From NCBI RefSeq assembly GCF_034044715.1, contig NZ_JAXCLW010000003.1, positions 515,531 to 579,530 on the forward strand: a DNA stretch of 64,000 nt, in the 5' to 3' direction. Origin of the DNA: Dongia_B soli. GTDB taxonomy: Bacteria > Pseudomonadota > Alphaproteobacteria > Dongiales > Dongiaceae. Position 1 is the stretch's first letter. Each line of letters starts with the position of its first letter. A program made the position numbers and the translations under genes. The notes beneath the pieces were generated by a model that searched no databases, was not told where the DNA came from, and was given only the letters and a program-made list of their open reading frames with translations. This document shows, piece after piece, positions 44,301 to 53,724 of this stretch.

Positions 44301-47300
44301 TGGATCAGCCGAACACCGCGTGACGCCAGCCATTTGGCGGTCAGTGATCTCGATGTCCGTGTGCTGAGGCTTATTGCCCGTCGAACATGGCGATATTTTG
44401 AGACTTTTGTCACGGCGGTCGACCAGATGTTGCCACCTGATAATTTCCAGGAAGACCCGAAGCCGGTGCTGGCTCATCGAACCTCACCGACAAATCTTGG
44501 CCTCTATCTTCTTTCCACCGTCAGTGCGCGGGATTTCGGTTGGTTGGGGCTTCGCGATACCGCTGATCGACTGTCGGCAACTTTCGCCACCATGCAAAAG
44601 CTGGAGCGCTTTCATGGTCATTTTTACAATTGGTACGATACGCGGGATCTCCGCCCTCTTGATCCAAGATACATTTCAACGGTCGACAGCGGTAATCTCG
44701 CTGGCCATCTCATCGCCCTCGCTAATGCCTGCCGAAAGTGGCGTGAAGGCCCAACCGTCGATCTGTCGCAGATGCTACTCGGCCTGGAAGACGTCTTGGA
44801 TCTGACGCGTAATGCGTTACAGAACCTTTCCCGGGACAACATAGAGATCGCTAATGCTGGGCGACCGCTCGACGAGGCGCTGACCACACTCGCGTCAGCA
44901 ATCAAGGCCCATTTGTCCGAACCGCGGGACTTCGCTGATACAGCGTCGCACCTGACCACATTGACGACAGCCCTGGCTGAAAGGACGCACTGCCTGGCAA
45001 GCGACAGTAGCCGAAATTCTGAGGACCTCGCCTTCTGGGTGGGGGCAATACAGCGCACGATCGACAGCCATCTCGGCGATTTTGCAGCATCACCTCAAGC
45101 GACGGACGCCCTGAACGTCCAGTTGCGGATCCTTGAAGAAGCCGCACGGCACATGGCTGATGAGATGGAATTCGGCTTCCTCCTGGACCGGGAGCGGGGA
45201 TTGCTATCGATCGGCTATCGCCTCGGTGAAGGAAGCCTGGACCCGAGCTGCTACGATCTCCTGGCCTCGGAGGCACGATTGGCGAGCCTAGTAGCGATCG
45301 CCAAGGGAGATATTCCAACCCGGCACTGGTCCCGCCTGGGACGAACAGTGACGCCGATCGGGGCAGGTGCAGCTTTAATCTCCTGGTCTGGATCGATGTT
45401 TGAATACCTCATGCCTGCATTGGTTATGAGGGCCCCTTCGAACAGCTTGTTGGAGCAAACCAGCCGCCTCGTCGTTAGACGGCAAATCGCCTATGCAGCG
45501 AGCCTACACCTGCCCTGGGGTATATCCGAGTCCGCCTATAATGCCCGTGACCTCGAATTCACCTATCAGTATACCAGTTTTGGCGTGCCGGGCCTTGGCT
45601 TGAAACGCGGTCTCGCCGAGGCCGCGGTGATTGCGCCTTATGCGACCGGCCTGGCAACCATGGTTGATCCCGCAGCCGCGGTGCTCAACTTCGCTCGATT
45701 GGCGGCGATCGGCGCGCAAGGCAGGTATGGCTACTACGAATCGCTCGATTACACGCCCAGGCACCTCCCGGATGGTCAGGACGTTGCGATCGTTCGCGCC
45801 TTCATGTCGCATCACCAGGGCATGACAATCGTCGCAATCGCCAACGCCTTGTTCGATGGCGCCATGCGAGCGAGATTTCACAATGAGCCTATCATTCAAG
45901 CCACGGAACTTCTGCTGCAGGAACGGACACCGCAAAACATCGTGCTCGATCATCCGAAGGCCGAGGAGATTCGGACTGCGCGCCGCGTTCTGGACGTCGG
46001 TCCCGCGAAGACACGCCGCTTCGATTCACCGCATGATTCAGTACCATCAACCCATCTGCTTTCCAATGGCCGTTACGCCGTTATGCTCACAGCCGCCGGC
46101 TCCGGCTACAGTCGATGGAAGGATCTGGCCATCACGCGATGGCGGGAAGATACCACCTGTGACGATTGGGGGAGCTATATCTTTCTGCGTGATCGGCAGA
46201 GCGGTGCCGTCTGGTCTGCGGGCTATCAACCAGCCGGAATCGAGGCAGACAGTTATCATGTCACCTTTTCCGAAGATCGCGCCGAGTTCGTGCGCCGCGA
46301 CGGCGCACTGACGACAACACTCGAAATCCTCGTTTCGGCCGAGGATGATGCGGAGGTTCGCCGGCTATCAATCTCGAATGCCAGCAACCAGGCACAGGAG
46401 ATCGAGATCACCTCCTATACCGAACTCGTTCTAGCACCCCAAGCCGCCGATACCGCGCATCCTGCGTTTTCGAAGTTGTTTATCGAAACGGAGCACCTCG
46501 CTGATATCGGCGCGTTGATTGCGACCCGGCGTCGCCGCTCCCCATCCGAACCTGAAATCTGGGCGGCTCATCTGATCGTCATGGAGAGTGGCGCGCCGGG
46601 CGACCTCGAGGTGGAGACCGACAGGGCCAGTTTCTTGGGTCGGGGCCGTACCCTCCGCTCGCCTGCATGCATGGCGGATAAGCCATTGTCCGGTACGGTG
46701 GGGACTGTGCTTGATCCGATTTTTGCGCTTCGTCGGCGGCTCCGCGTGCCGCCGCGCGGCACAGGACATGCCGCGTTTTGGACGGTCCTCGCATCGTCGC
46801 GGCAGCAGCTGTTGGATATCATCGACAAACATCAGGATGTCAATGCGTTTGGACGCGCCTCCACGCTGGCCTGGACGCAGGCGCAAGTCCAGTTGCGGCA
46901 TCTCAATATTGATCCCGAAGAAGCCAATACTTTTCAGCGTTTCGCCAGTCATATCATCTATGCCAACGGTGCTTTACGTGCGCCGGATGAAATGATCCGA
47001 AGAGGCAGAGGCCCGCAATCGGGGCTTTGGCAGCACGGCATTTCTGGTGACACTCCAATCGTCCTGCTGAGGATCGACGACATCGAAAATATTGCCGTCG
47101 TCCAGCAGGCGCTCCGAGCTCACGAATATTGGCGGATGAAACAAATTTCCGTCGATCTCGTCATTTTGAACGAGCGCGCGTCTTCCTACATTCAGGATCT
47201 TCAAATCGCTCTGGAGACCGCTGTACGGTCGAGCCAATTTCGGCCGTCCCCGGGTGAAGCACCGGGACGGGGATCGGTATATGTGTTGCGCGCGGATCTC

Positions 47301-49895
47301 CTTTCTGTTGGAACGCGCGCTTTGCTGCCAGCCGTCGCGCGTGTCATCCTGATTGCCCGCCGCGGCCGGTTTTCGGAGCAACTCGACCGCATTCCATTGC
47401 CGCAGGCCCAGCCTAGGCTTGACCGGCGAGGTCAAGCAGTTCCTGCAGGATCGGACTGGCCTGCCATTGCAGCCGCCCAGGGAGAGTTGGAGTTCTTCAA
47501 CGGAATCGGTGGGTTCTCGCCCGATGGGAACGAATATGTGACGATTATCAGACCAGGACAACGGACGCCGGCACCGTGGATCAATGTCATCGCCAATCCG
47601 ACATTCGGCTTTCATGTGGCAACCGAGGGCACTGGCTATACCTGGTCGGTCAACAGCCGAGAGCATCAACTGACGCCCTGGTCGAATGATCCGGTGACTG
47701 ATCGACCCGGTGAAGCCTTGTATGTTCGTGATGAATTAACCGGCGAAGTCTGGTCGCCGACAGCTCTTCCTTTATCCCGCGACGACGCGTCGTATCTTGT
47801 TCGGCACGGCCGCGGATATACCCGATTTGAACACGAGTCGGGCGGAATTGAGCTTAATCTCCTGCAATTCGTGCCGATTCGTGATTCAGTCAAGATTTCC
47901 ACGCTAACACTACGAAATACGTCTCATCGGCCGCGCTCTCTTTCCATCACGGCCTATGTCGAATGGGTCTTGGGAGCGATGCGCAGTGCGTCGGCCCCCT
48001 TTATCGTCACGACCATCGATCAAGAAACGGGTGCCCTCTTTGCGGAGAACGCCTGGAATGAGGCCTTCAGATCCTCTGTCACCTTCATCGATTTTGCCGG
48101 GCGACAAACGGAATGGACCGGCGACAGGGGAGAGTTCATTGGCCGCAATGGTGTGCTTCAAGCGCCAGCAGCGATGCGCGCCCGAACCAAGCTTTCCGGC
48201 CGCGTCGGTAGCGGCCTTGATCCATGCGGCGTTTTGAGAGCTCCGGTGGAGCTTGCACCTGGCAGCGTCAAGGAAATCGACTTTTTTCTTGGTGAAGCAA
48301 CAACCGAGACTGATGCGAGGGCCTTAATTAAGCGTTATCGCGAAACCGATCTCGATACCGCCTTTCGCGAAATGTCCGCCTATTGGGAGGACGTGCTCGG
48401 CACGATTCAGGTGAAGACGCCCGACCGCTCGATGGATGTCATGCTGAACGGGTGGATGCTCTACCAGACTCTAGCCTGCCGGTTCTGGGCACGATCGGCC
48501 TTCTACCAAGCGAGCGGCGCTTATGGATTTCGAGACCAATTGCAGGACGGTATGGCGCTCGCCTTGTCCTGCCCAGAATTGACGCGGGCCCATTTGTTGC
48601 GCGCTGCAAGCCGGCAGTTTCGCGAGGGCGATCTCCAGCATTGGTGGCTGCCACCACAGGGACAAGGTGTACGGACGCATATTTCCGATGACCGCGTCTG
48701 GCTGGCTTATACCGCCGCACACTATATCGATGTGACTGGCGATGAAGCCGTTTTGGATGAGGTTCTTCCTTTCCTCGATGGTCCTCCTTTAGTAAGTGAC
48801 GAACACGATTCTTTCTTTCAGCCCATGATCGCCGAAGAAAGCGCGTCTCTTTACGAGCATTGCGCATTAGCGCTGGATTGCAGCCTCGAGGTGGGCGTGC
48901 ACGGTTTGCCGTTGATCGGTACTGGCGATTGGAATGATGGCATGAACCGTGTCGGCGAGGCTGGTAAAGGCGAAAGCGTCTGGCTCGGTTGGTTTTTATA
49001 TACTGCTCTTATGGCCTTTTCGCACCTGGCGATGGCCCGAGATGATCTGGCGCGAGCCACGAGGTGGAAATCCCTCGCTGCCGCGTTGCAGGATGCGCTG
49101 GAACGCGAGGCTTGGGATGGCGCATGGTATAAGCGCGGCTATTTCGATGATGGGAGTCCGCTTGGGTCGGCGACTAATACAGAATGCCGCATCGATTCAA
49201 TCGCGCAATCCTGGGCGGTTCTGTCCGGTGCGGCCATCCCTGCACGTGCTAAGCGCGCCATGGCCTCGGTCGAAGAACACCTCATCCGACGTGCCGAGAA
49301 ACTCGCATTGTTATTTACGCCGCCCTTCGACAAGACCGCGCAAGATCCCGGTTATATTAAGGGATATCCGCCTGGAATTCGCGAGAATGGCGGTCAATAC
49401 ACCCACGCTGCGGCTTGGGCTGTGCTTGCCTTTGCCAAACTTGGTGAGGGTGATAAGGCGGCTAACCTCTTCTATGTTTTGAATCCGATCAATCACACCA
49501 CGACGCCAACTGACACGGATCGCTATAAGGTGGAACCTTACGTAGTGGCAGCCGACGTTTATTCAGTGGCGCCTCATGCGGGTCGCGGCGGGTGGACCTG
49601 GTACACCGGATCGGCGGGATGGATGTATCGCGCCGGTGTCGAGGGAATTCTCGGATTGCGCCGTCATGGAATGGAACTATCACTGAACCCAAGCATGCCG
49701 AAAGCTTGGCCCGGCGTCGAAATCGTCTTCAGATTCCAATCCACCATCTACCACATTAACATCGAAAATCCTGCCGGCACTGGACGCGGCGTTGCGCAAG
49801 CGACTCTTGATGGCCAGGAACTAACGCAACGCCCCGCCTGCATAACCCTGATCGACGACAAGCATATCCACCACCTGCGCCTCATCCTGGGTTAA
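41325..49895 (+). CDS. ndvB: Cyclic beta-1,2-glucan synthase (GT84-GH94)
   Basis: A giant inner-membrane enzyme (2,856 residues, close to the ~2,830 of rhizobial NdvB/ChvB) that builds periplasmic cyclic beta-1,2-glucans from UDP-glucose, important for osmoadaptation and host interaction. Membrane spans lie near residues 420-475, 825-870 and 950-1,000. The GT84 part between them has the D-x-D motif in MDADSKLP (about 633) and the Q-x-x-R-W motif in RQHRWARGDW (about 780). The C-terminal part has a glucoamylase-like region, two GH94-associated domains (about 1,570-2,250) and the GH94 phosphorylase domain with catalytic Asp in GTGDWNDGMNRVG (about 2,536), which sets chain length. The first codon is taken as TTG 41,325, six bases after AAAGG; no nearby ATG fits. 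No opgC- or cgmA-like modifier or ndvA exporter was found. Confidence 0.95.
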   Translation: MIISLRQLRQRREYFSFWENDAPIREELFSAERLEQHAESLAVAQKITATPIKAPSLVHRLRHNATVLLEAYRVIAKSLDEGRAITPAAEWLADNYHIIEEQIREIQIDLPAGYYRQLPKLADGPFAGYPRVFGLAWAFVAHTDSHFEPTILLRFVAAYQRVQPLTIGELWAIAITLRIVLVENLRRSAVRIVRARDGRQEADALADRLLGTKGMAAEPASLVLSSYATGPLPAALTVQLVQRLRDQDPTVTPALEWLEEHLAKWGKTSDTVVQEEHQRQGASNVTVRNIITSMRMISDVDWAELVEGASLVDAALRAGSQFAEMDFPTRNLYRTAIEDLARGSQHSELDIAHNALLAAKQARPPPEAASEVTNQRRCDPGYYLISHGRHTLEKLIGYRAPPHLWIRRFAAKTGIVGYATSIIVSAGILLSLPLIVLSSYAVNGWTIGLLACLGLIPALDLAIALINRDVTTGLGAIIVPGLELPKGVPAHLRTIVVVPTLLTSKAAIEEQIERLEIHYLTSPEGEVYFALLSDWTDAAAEHTPTDQALLEVAIDGINRLNSRYAGVESRRFLLLHRRRVWSAAQGKWMGWERKRGKLHELNQLLRRIDGTTFIDVGNQLATPPADVRYVITMDADSKLPREAVRRLVGKMAHPLNHPLVDPRAGRVIEGYAILQPRVTASLPMGREGSLFQRIVSSPGGIDPYAAAVSDLYQDLFEEGSYTGKGIYDVDAFEAALDGRVPENSVLSHDLFEGIFARAGLASDIEVVEEFPSRYDVAAARQHRWARGDWQLLPWLLGRRTLGQSREQDAMPSLGFWKIADNLRRTLTAPATVTALAVGWALPPRIAVIWTLFLLSTIAIPTLAPVVMAIMPHHAKTTPLSRLRSFVVQLRLSLLQTMVQIVFLAHQTWLMADAIIRTMYRLYVSRRYLLEWVTAAQATIGPKLNLFGYARGMAGGVALAGAVAIAARLVHPETWPISTPIILLWLLSPAVAYWISRTPRDASHLAVSDLDVRVLRLIARRTWRYFETFVTAVDQMLPPDNFQEDPKPVLAHRTSPTNLGLYLLSTVSARDFGWLGLRDTADRLSATFATMQKLERFHGHFYNWYDTRDLRPLDPRYISTVDSGNLAGHLIALANACRKWREGPTVDLSQMLLGLEDVLDLTRNALQNLSRDNIEIANAGRPLDEALTTLASAIKAHLSEPRDFADTASHLTTLTTALAERTHCLASDSSRNSEDLAFWVGAIQRTIDSHLGDFAASPQATDALNVQLRILEEAARHMADEMEFGFLLDRERGLLSIGYRLGEGSLDPSCYDLLASEARLASLVAIAKGDIPTRHWSRLGRTVTPIGAGAALISWSGSMFEYLMPALVMRAPSNSLLEQTSRLVVRRQIAYAASLHLPWGISESAYNARDLEFTYQYTSFGVPGLGLKRGLAEAAVIAPYATGLATMVDPAAAVLNFARLAAIGAQGRYGYYESLDYTPRHLPDGQDVAIVRAFMSHHQGMTIVAIANALFDGAMRARFHNEPIIQATELLLQERTPQNIVLDHPKAEEIRTARRVLDVGPAKTRRFDSPHDSVPSTHLLSNGRYAVMLTAAGSGYSRWKDLAITRWREDTTCDDWGSYIFLRDRQSGAVWSAGYQPAGIEADSYHVTFSEDRAEFVRRDGALTTTLEILVSAEDDAEVRRLSISNASNQAQEIEITSYTELVLAPQAADTAHPAFSKLFIETEHLADIGALIATRRRRSPSEPEIWAAHLIVMESGAPGDLEVETDRASFLGRGRTLRSPACMADKPLSGTVGTVLDPIFALRRRLRVPPRGTGHAAFWTVLASSRQQLLDIIDKHQDVNAFGRASTLAWTQAQVQLRHLNIDPEEANTFQRFASHIIYANGALRAPDEMIRRGRGPQSGLWQHGISGDTPIVLLRIDDIENIAVVQQALRAHEYWRMKQISVDLVILNERASSYIQDLQIALETAVRSSQFRPSPGEAPGRGSVYVLRADLLSVGTRALLPAVARVILIARRGRFSEQLDRIPLPQAQPRLDRRGQAVPAGSDWPAIAAAQGELEFFNGIGGFSPDGNEYVTIIRPGQRTPAPWINVIANPTFGFHVATEGTGYTWSVNSREHQLTPWSNDPVTDRPGEALYVRDELTGEVWSPTALPLSRDDASYLVRHGRGYTRFEHESGGIELNLLQFVPIRDSVKISTLTLRNTSHRPRSLSITAYVEWVLGAMRSASAPFIVTTIDQETGALFAENAWNEAFRSSVTFIDFAGRQTEWTGDRGEFIGRNGVLQAPAAMRARTKLSGRVGSGLDPCGVLRAPVELAPGSVKEIDFFLGEATTETDARALIKRYRETDLDTAFREMSAYWEDVLGTIQVKTPDRSMDVMLNGWMLYQTLACRFWARSAFYQASGAYGFRDQLQDGMALALSCPELTRAHLLRAASRQFREGDLQHWWLPPQGQGVRTHISDDRVWLAYTAAHYIDVTGDEAVLDEVLPFLDGPPLVSDEHDSFFQPMIAEESASLYEHCALALDCSLEVGVHGLPLIGTGDWNDGMNRVGEAGKGESVWLGWFLYTALMAFSHLAMARDDLARATRWKSLAAALQDALEREAWDGAWYKRGYFDDGSPLGSATNTECRIDSIAQSWAVLSGAAIPARAKRAMASVEEHLIRRAEKLALLFTPPFDKTAQDPGYIKGYPPGIRENGGQYTHAAAWAVLAFAKLGEGDKAANLFYVLNPINHTTTPTDTDRYKVEPYVVAADVYSVAPHAGRGGWTWYTGSAGWMYRAGVEGILGLRRHGMELSLNPSMPKAWPGVEIVFRFQSTIYHINIENPAGTGRGVAQATLDGQELTQRPACITLIDDKHIHHLRLILG

Positions 49896-50182
49896 GACAA
49901 ATTGGTCCGGAAGCAATCGATGACCGTTTGCCTTCACAACCCAGCCGAACCGTCACCGTGGACAGGCGAGCACGCTCTGTCTGCATGACTATCCAAGCTT
50001 ATTTGTCCGATCCATTGCACTTTATAAATTAATAGCCATATGTACCAAGCCGCAAAGAATAAAATAATAACACGGCTTTCCTGGTGAGCGTCTATCTCCC
50101 AGTGTTTATCCGCAGATTTCGAGGATACCCAACGCTCCCCCTCGACTCAGAGAAGGCATTTATTGCGGCTGAAGGAGGTCCT

Positions 50183-50320
50183 ATGCGCACCCTTATAGCT
50201 ATCACTGCAATTACCGCTCTCATGTTGCTGACGGCCTGCCACACGACAGCCGGCGCCGGCAAAGACATCTCTGCAGCCGGCCACGCTATTACCAAGAGTG
50301 CGGACCAGCATTCGTACTAG
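50183..50320 (+). CDS. Entericidin-like small lipoprotein
   Basis: A 45-residue lipoprotein precursor. The signal peptide MRTLIAITAITALMLLTAC ends in the lipobox LTAC (lipidated Cys at residue 19). The mature part, with AGAGKDISAAGHAITKSADQ, matches the entericidin A/B family. Entericidins are envelope lipoproteins linked to stress or bacteriolysis. An excellent GGAGG 5-9 bases before the ATG at 50,183 fixes the start; the longer upstream frame has no ribosome site. The gene stands alone between ndvB and a fatty-acid desaturase. Confidence 0.88.
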   Translation: MRTLIAITAITALMLLTACHTTAGAGKDISAAGHAITKSADQHSY

Positions 50321-50762
50321 GAATGTGAGTGATGCATTGCAGATCCCGCAGCGCGGCCACTGCTTCGTTCCGCCGAGGAGGATTTCGCTAAGCGTCGCGG
50401 TAGCGTATAATGAGACGGTCAATCCAGTTGAAATCGTTCGCGCCACCGAGTGAATCCGGCGGCGATTTCCCTTCGTCCGCATTGTGACAGCCCCAGTGGT
50501 GACGAGATGGACGCATCGGGCGGGCGAGTCGAAGTATGATGCCGGGCCGGTGATCGCGACGCACTGACCTCGCCCGATCCACAAGGTCCAGGCGCCAAAG
50601 CCAGAGATTACGGCTCGGTGGGATGGCGGGTGCGGGGGACATCGCAAGGCCTGGCATTCGCACACTGAAAACACGACTTCAGGCTTCTGCTTGAGAAGAC
50701 CGAGCAGCAGCCCACTTGTCGGATGTATTGAAGACCTACACTTTCTTCACGGACAGGACTCC
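50321..50762. other. Gap between entericidin and desaturase genes
   Basis: About 440 bases. Overlapping minus-strand frames at 50,388-50,663 and 50,147-50,674 are not recognised, and the longer one crosses the entericidin gene. It likely holds the desaturase promoter. No hairpin or riboswitch was noticed. Confidence 0.35.
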
Positions 50763-51848
50763 ATGCTCGACAAGGCCACGCCAGTTCACCTATCGCGCGC
50801 GATCCTGAAACAGATGATGACGCCCTATCAGGGATCGCGCTTAACAAGCAGCATCTGCCAACTCCTGAATACATTCATCCCTTTTGTGCTGGTTTGCGCA
50901 CTGATGTATGCGTCGCTCTCTTGGCCTTATTGGCTGACGTTGGCGCTCAGTATCATCGCCGCTGGACTGACGGTCCGGATCTTCATCATTCAACATGACT
51001 GCGGTCACGGCTCGTTCCTTCCGTCGCCGCTTGCCAATGCCGTCATCGGGCATTTATGCAGCATCGTGACATTTGCCCCCTACGAGAGCTGGCGGCGGCA
51101 GCATGCGGGTCATCATGCTCACTGGAACAACCTCGATCGCCGCGATAGGGGAGTGGATATTTATTCGACCTGCCTGACCGTCGGGGAGTACCAGGCAGCG
51201 GGCCGTCTTCGGCGCCTGAAATATCGCATTATATGGCACCCCGTCGTTTCGCTGGTCGTTCTGCCGCCAGTGGTGTTCCTGCTGCTCTATCGGCTCCCAT
51301 TTGACATGCCAAAAGAATGGCGTCGAGAGAGGTGGGGGGTCTATCTGGCCAACCTCGCTTTGCTGAGCGTTTTCGGCATCCTGGGCTGGTTTCTCGGTTT
51401 CACCAATGTCGTGATGGTTCATCTTCCCATCATCATTTTCGCCGCCTTATTCGGCGTCTGGCTGTTCTCAGTCCAACACCGCTTTGAAGACACGTTTTGG
51501 GCCAGGCAGGAGAATTGGACTGCAACATCCGCATCGCTGCGCGGCAGTTCCTACCTCAAGCTCCCGCGGCTCCTGCAATGGTTCAGCGGCAATATTGGCT
51601 TTCACCATATTCATCATCTCAATCCGATGATCCCCAATTACCGGCTGCAAGAGTGCCACGAGGCGAGTAGCGCCTTGCAAGTGGCGCCCATATTGACCTT
51701 GGCTGATGCGCTGAAGGCCTGGCGCTTTGCGCTGTGGGACGAGCCGAAAGACAAAATGGTCAGATTCGGAGATGCGGTGGATGGAACATTCGCTTCCTCT
51801 ACCGCCGATGAGAAATTACGGAAGATGAAAAATGGAAAGCGATCATAA
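50763..51848 (+). CDS. Membrane fatty-acid desaturase
   Basis: A di-iron desaturase of 361 residues that introduces a double bond into a fatty acyl chain of lipids in the inner membrane. The three histidine boxes are HDCGHG (about residues 78-83), HAGHHAHW (about 114-121) and GFHHIHHLNP (about 279-288). Hydrophobic spans occupy about residues 38-80, 160-180 and 205-240. It is closest to acyl-lipid (delta-12-like) desaturases of alphaproteobacteria; regioselectivity cannot be told. I start at the ATG at 50,763 (MLDKATPVHLS); an in-frame ATG at 50,691 is less likely. Its end overlaps a 54-residue ORF by 17 bases. With the cfa and nhaA genes nearby it fits a membrane-adaptation theme. Confidence 0.9.
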   Translation: MLDKATPVHLSRAILKQMMTPYQGSRLTSSICQLLNTFIPFVLVCALMYASLSWPYWLTLALSIIAAGLTVRIFIIQHDCGHGSFLPSPLANAVIGHLCSIVTFAPYESWRRQHAGHHAHWNNLDRRDRGVDIYSTCLTVGEYQAAGRLRRLKYRIIWHPVVSLVVLPPVVFLLLYRLPFDMPKEWRRERWGVYLANLALLSVFGILGWFLGFTNVVMVHLPIIIFAALFGVWLFSVQHRFEDTFWARQENWTATSASLRGSSYLKLPRLLQWFSGNIGFHHIHHLNPMIPNYRLQECHEASSALQVAPILTLADALKAWRFALWDEPKDKMVRFGDAVDGTFASSTADEKLRKMKNGKRS

Positions 51849-51996
51849 AGTTGCAGCGGCAATTCTTGCTGTTGCGATCCTCAACAATCAGGCCGACAAG
51901 CCGAACGGTCGGCCGACCGCCCTGAAGGGAAAGCCTTATGAGGAGCGGCTAATAGAGACTTTCTTTCAGGTATTGAAAAGCATTTGTGCTTCCTGA
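51832..51996 (+). CDS. Small hypothetical protein overlapping the desaturase end
   Basis: A 54-residue frame with ATG at 51,832 inside the last codons of the desaturase and a TGA at 51,994. It starts MESDHKVAAAILAVAIL, moderately hydrophobic, then turns polar and ends FFQVLKSICAS. I do not recognise it with certainty. The tight overlap suggests translational coupling and makes it more credible than a chance frame. Confidence 0.45.
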   Translation: MESDHKVAAAILAVAILNNQADKPNGRPTALKGKPYEERLIETFFQVLKSICAS

Positions 51997-52126
51997 AAGC
52001 GCGCCCTGCCATTCGGTCGAAGCGCAAACGATGTGATCCGCATCAGTTGGAAGCGCAACCCAGTTATCATCATAAAGACATCGCCAGGGCTTGTATGTCC
52101 CATCTTTACGTCCATTGAGGATAAAA

Positions 52127-52612
52127 ATGACTATTATGGTGAAGCATTCGACAAGCTGGATATTGGTGGCCGATGCCAGCTATGCTCAGCTCTGGGCCTC
52201 TCATCGCAGAGGGCAGGTTCGCGCCCTTGGTACGATCAGCCGAATCCGGCCACCTCTTGATGTGTTAAGAGAGTTTATTGCTGAACCCGCTGCAGGCGAC
52301 CCTCGGCCGGCCGCTGCTCCTCCCTTGGTCGGAAGGAGTTTGCCGGACAAGGATTTGCGAGAAGCCTCGGATGTACATCTAAACAAATGTGATTGGTTCG
52401 CAGGAGAATTGGCGCAGTATCTGGAACGTTGTATGCAATGGCACGAATTTCAGCATCTCGTGTTGGTCGCGCCGACCAACATGCTACTCGCGCTTCGCGG
52501 AAATCTAAGCGGTGCGATGCGATCAATGGTGGGCGTTGAGGTCGATCAGGATTTGATTAAGAGCAGTAGGACCCAGATCCAGGCGCGACTTCGGAGCTTA
52601 GCCATCAACTGA
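52127..52612 (+). CDS. Host-attachment family protein (pfam10116 type)
   Basis: A soluble protein of about 161 residues matching the family named for 'protein required for attachment to host cells'. It opens SWILVADASYAQLW (the V-A-D-x-x-x-A pattern) and closes with HLVLVAPTNMLLALRGNL and VGVEVDQDLIKSS, corresponding to the family's A-P-x-x-L-G-x-L-R region. An AGGA lies about 8 bases before the ATG at 52,127. A second ATG at 52,136 is possible. The biochemical function is unknown despite the name. It is a single-gene unit. Confidence 0.83.
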   Translation: MTIMVKHSTSWILVADASYAQLWASHRRGQVRALGTISRIRPPLDVLREFIAEPAAGDPRPAAAPPLVGRSLPDKDLREASDVHLNKCDWFAGELAQYLERCMQWHEFQHLVLVAPTNMLLALRGNLSGAMRSMVGVEVDQDLIKSSRTQIQARLRSLAIN

Positions 52613-52946
52613 CACTCGCATTGATATTGCGATATGGAGCGATTCGGATGTTTTCCCGCCGCCGCTGCAGGTTGGCCGAGACGGACTATAGGTGCAACTG
52701 AGTCAGACGGTTGGGCCAACAGGTGAACTTACGGCGACATCAGCGCTTGGGGTTCCTCCGATTCTTGCCGCACTCTCGGTTTGCCGATAGCCTCGCTCTA
52801 TCAAGGCGCTAAGTGGCGCCGCGAATTTGTACACCGAAGGCCTAAACTTCCTGCGACGAAGTTCCCCGGTTAGGCTAGTTCAGCTCCTTCCGGCAAGCGA
52901 GATCCGGCATCCAGCTTAACAGCGTGATAGAAGGTCACATCAAAAG
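52613..52946. other. Gap before the DUF6481 gene
   Basis: About 330 bases without a recognisable gene, RNA or repeat. It probably includes the promoter of the downstream gene, but I could not fix the boxes. Confidence 0.35.
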
Positions 52947-53312
52947 ATGAGAGACAAAGAGACGAGCCTAGCCGAGCGGCTCAGCACCGCGGCAAAGGCA
53001 AAGCAGATTCTGCTTGAGAAGGCACGGAGCAAGGCGGCCCACAACGATCCGGAATTTGCCGAGCGCCAAGCTGCGCGACATACGGCCTGTATCGAGCGCG
53101 AAGCGCGTGCTGCGGAGCGCAAGAAGGCCAAATTAGCCGAAGTCGAGCGCGAAGCCGCGGAACGGGTCGCCGCAGAGGCGGCGCGCCTGCATGCGCTCGA
53201 GGCGCAAAGAATCGACGCTATCGAACGGGCTGCCCGCGAAGTTGCTGCGGAGGCCGAACGCAAGGCGGCGCGCGACGCTCGTTACGCGGCCCGCAAGGCG
53301 CGGAAGAAATAG
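52947..53312 (+). CDS. DUF6481 family charged coiled-coil protein
   Basis: A 121-residue protein made almost entirely of Ala, Glu, Arg and Lys, forming one long helix with heptad-like repeats (AERKKAKLAEVEREAAERVA, and AREVAAEAERKAARDARYAA). The ending ARDARYAARKARKK and the opening SLAERLSTAAKAKQILLEK match the DUF6481 family of alphaproteobacteria. Its function is unknown; its charge suggests binding to nucleic acid or scaffolding. A second, broken copy lies at 58.4 kb. Confidence 0.8.
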   Translation: MRDKETSLAERLSTAAKAKQILLEKARSKAAHNDPEFAERQAARHTACIEREARAAERKKAKLAEVEREAAERVAAEAARLHALEAQRIDAIERAAREVAAEAERKAARDARYAARKARKK

Positions 53313-53478
53313 GCTACTTCCACACTGGCGCGCCTGGCTATTCGGAGAAGTCGCCATCGGCGACCTCGCCAACGCCCCCCTAGCGCGACATGGCTTGACC
53401 AAGCGAAGCTCGGCGAATCCATAGCGGCGATCTACCTACTTCGAGAGCAGGCTTCCAGCTTGCGCGCATAACATCAGG

Positions 53479-53724
53479 CTACTGACTGCCATTGCCCGCC
53501 ACATCGATTGCACGTTGCAGCGGCGCGATGACCTCGATTTCCAAACCGCGCATCATGCCGGGCGGCATGTCGCAATCCAACGTCTCAATCGTCCAGTTGC
53601 AGCTATCGACTGCTTCCTTCAACGGGCGAATTTTGAGCGTTCGGATGCTAACCGATTTAAACTCCATAATCTTGCTGGAGAGGTAGCGCTCGAGCGCCTC
53701 TCGATGCATTGTTATTTTTTCCAT
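53479..53724 (-). CDS. Hypothetical protein
   Basis: An 81-residue protein with ATG at 53,724 preceded by GAGAGGC. It shows the stretches FKSVSIRTLKIRPLKEAVDS and MPPGMMRGLEIEVIAPLQRA and contains two cysteines. No membrane segment or known motif was seen. It reads like a small globular protein. Neighbours give no clue. Confidence 0.5.
   Translation of the reverse strand: MEKITMHREALERYLSSKIMEFKSVSIRTLKIRPLKEAVDSCNWTIETLDCDMPPGMMRGLEIEVIAPLQRAIDVAGNGSQ

Noticed and set aside
50147..50674. 175-codon minus-strand frame across the entericidin gene
   Set aside because: No recognisable domain, no ribosome site, and it conflicts with a convincing lipoprotein gene.
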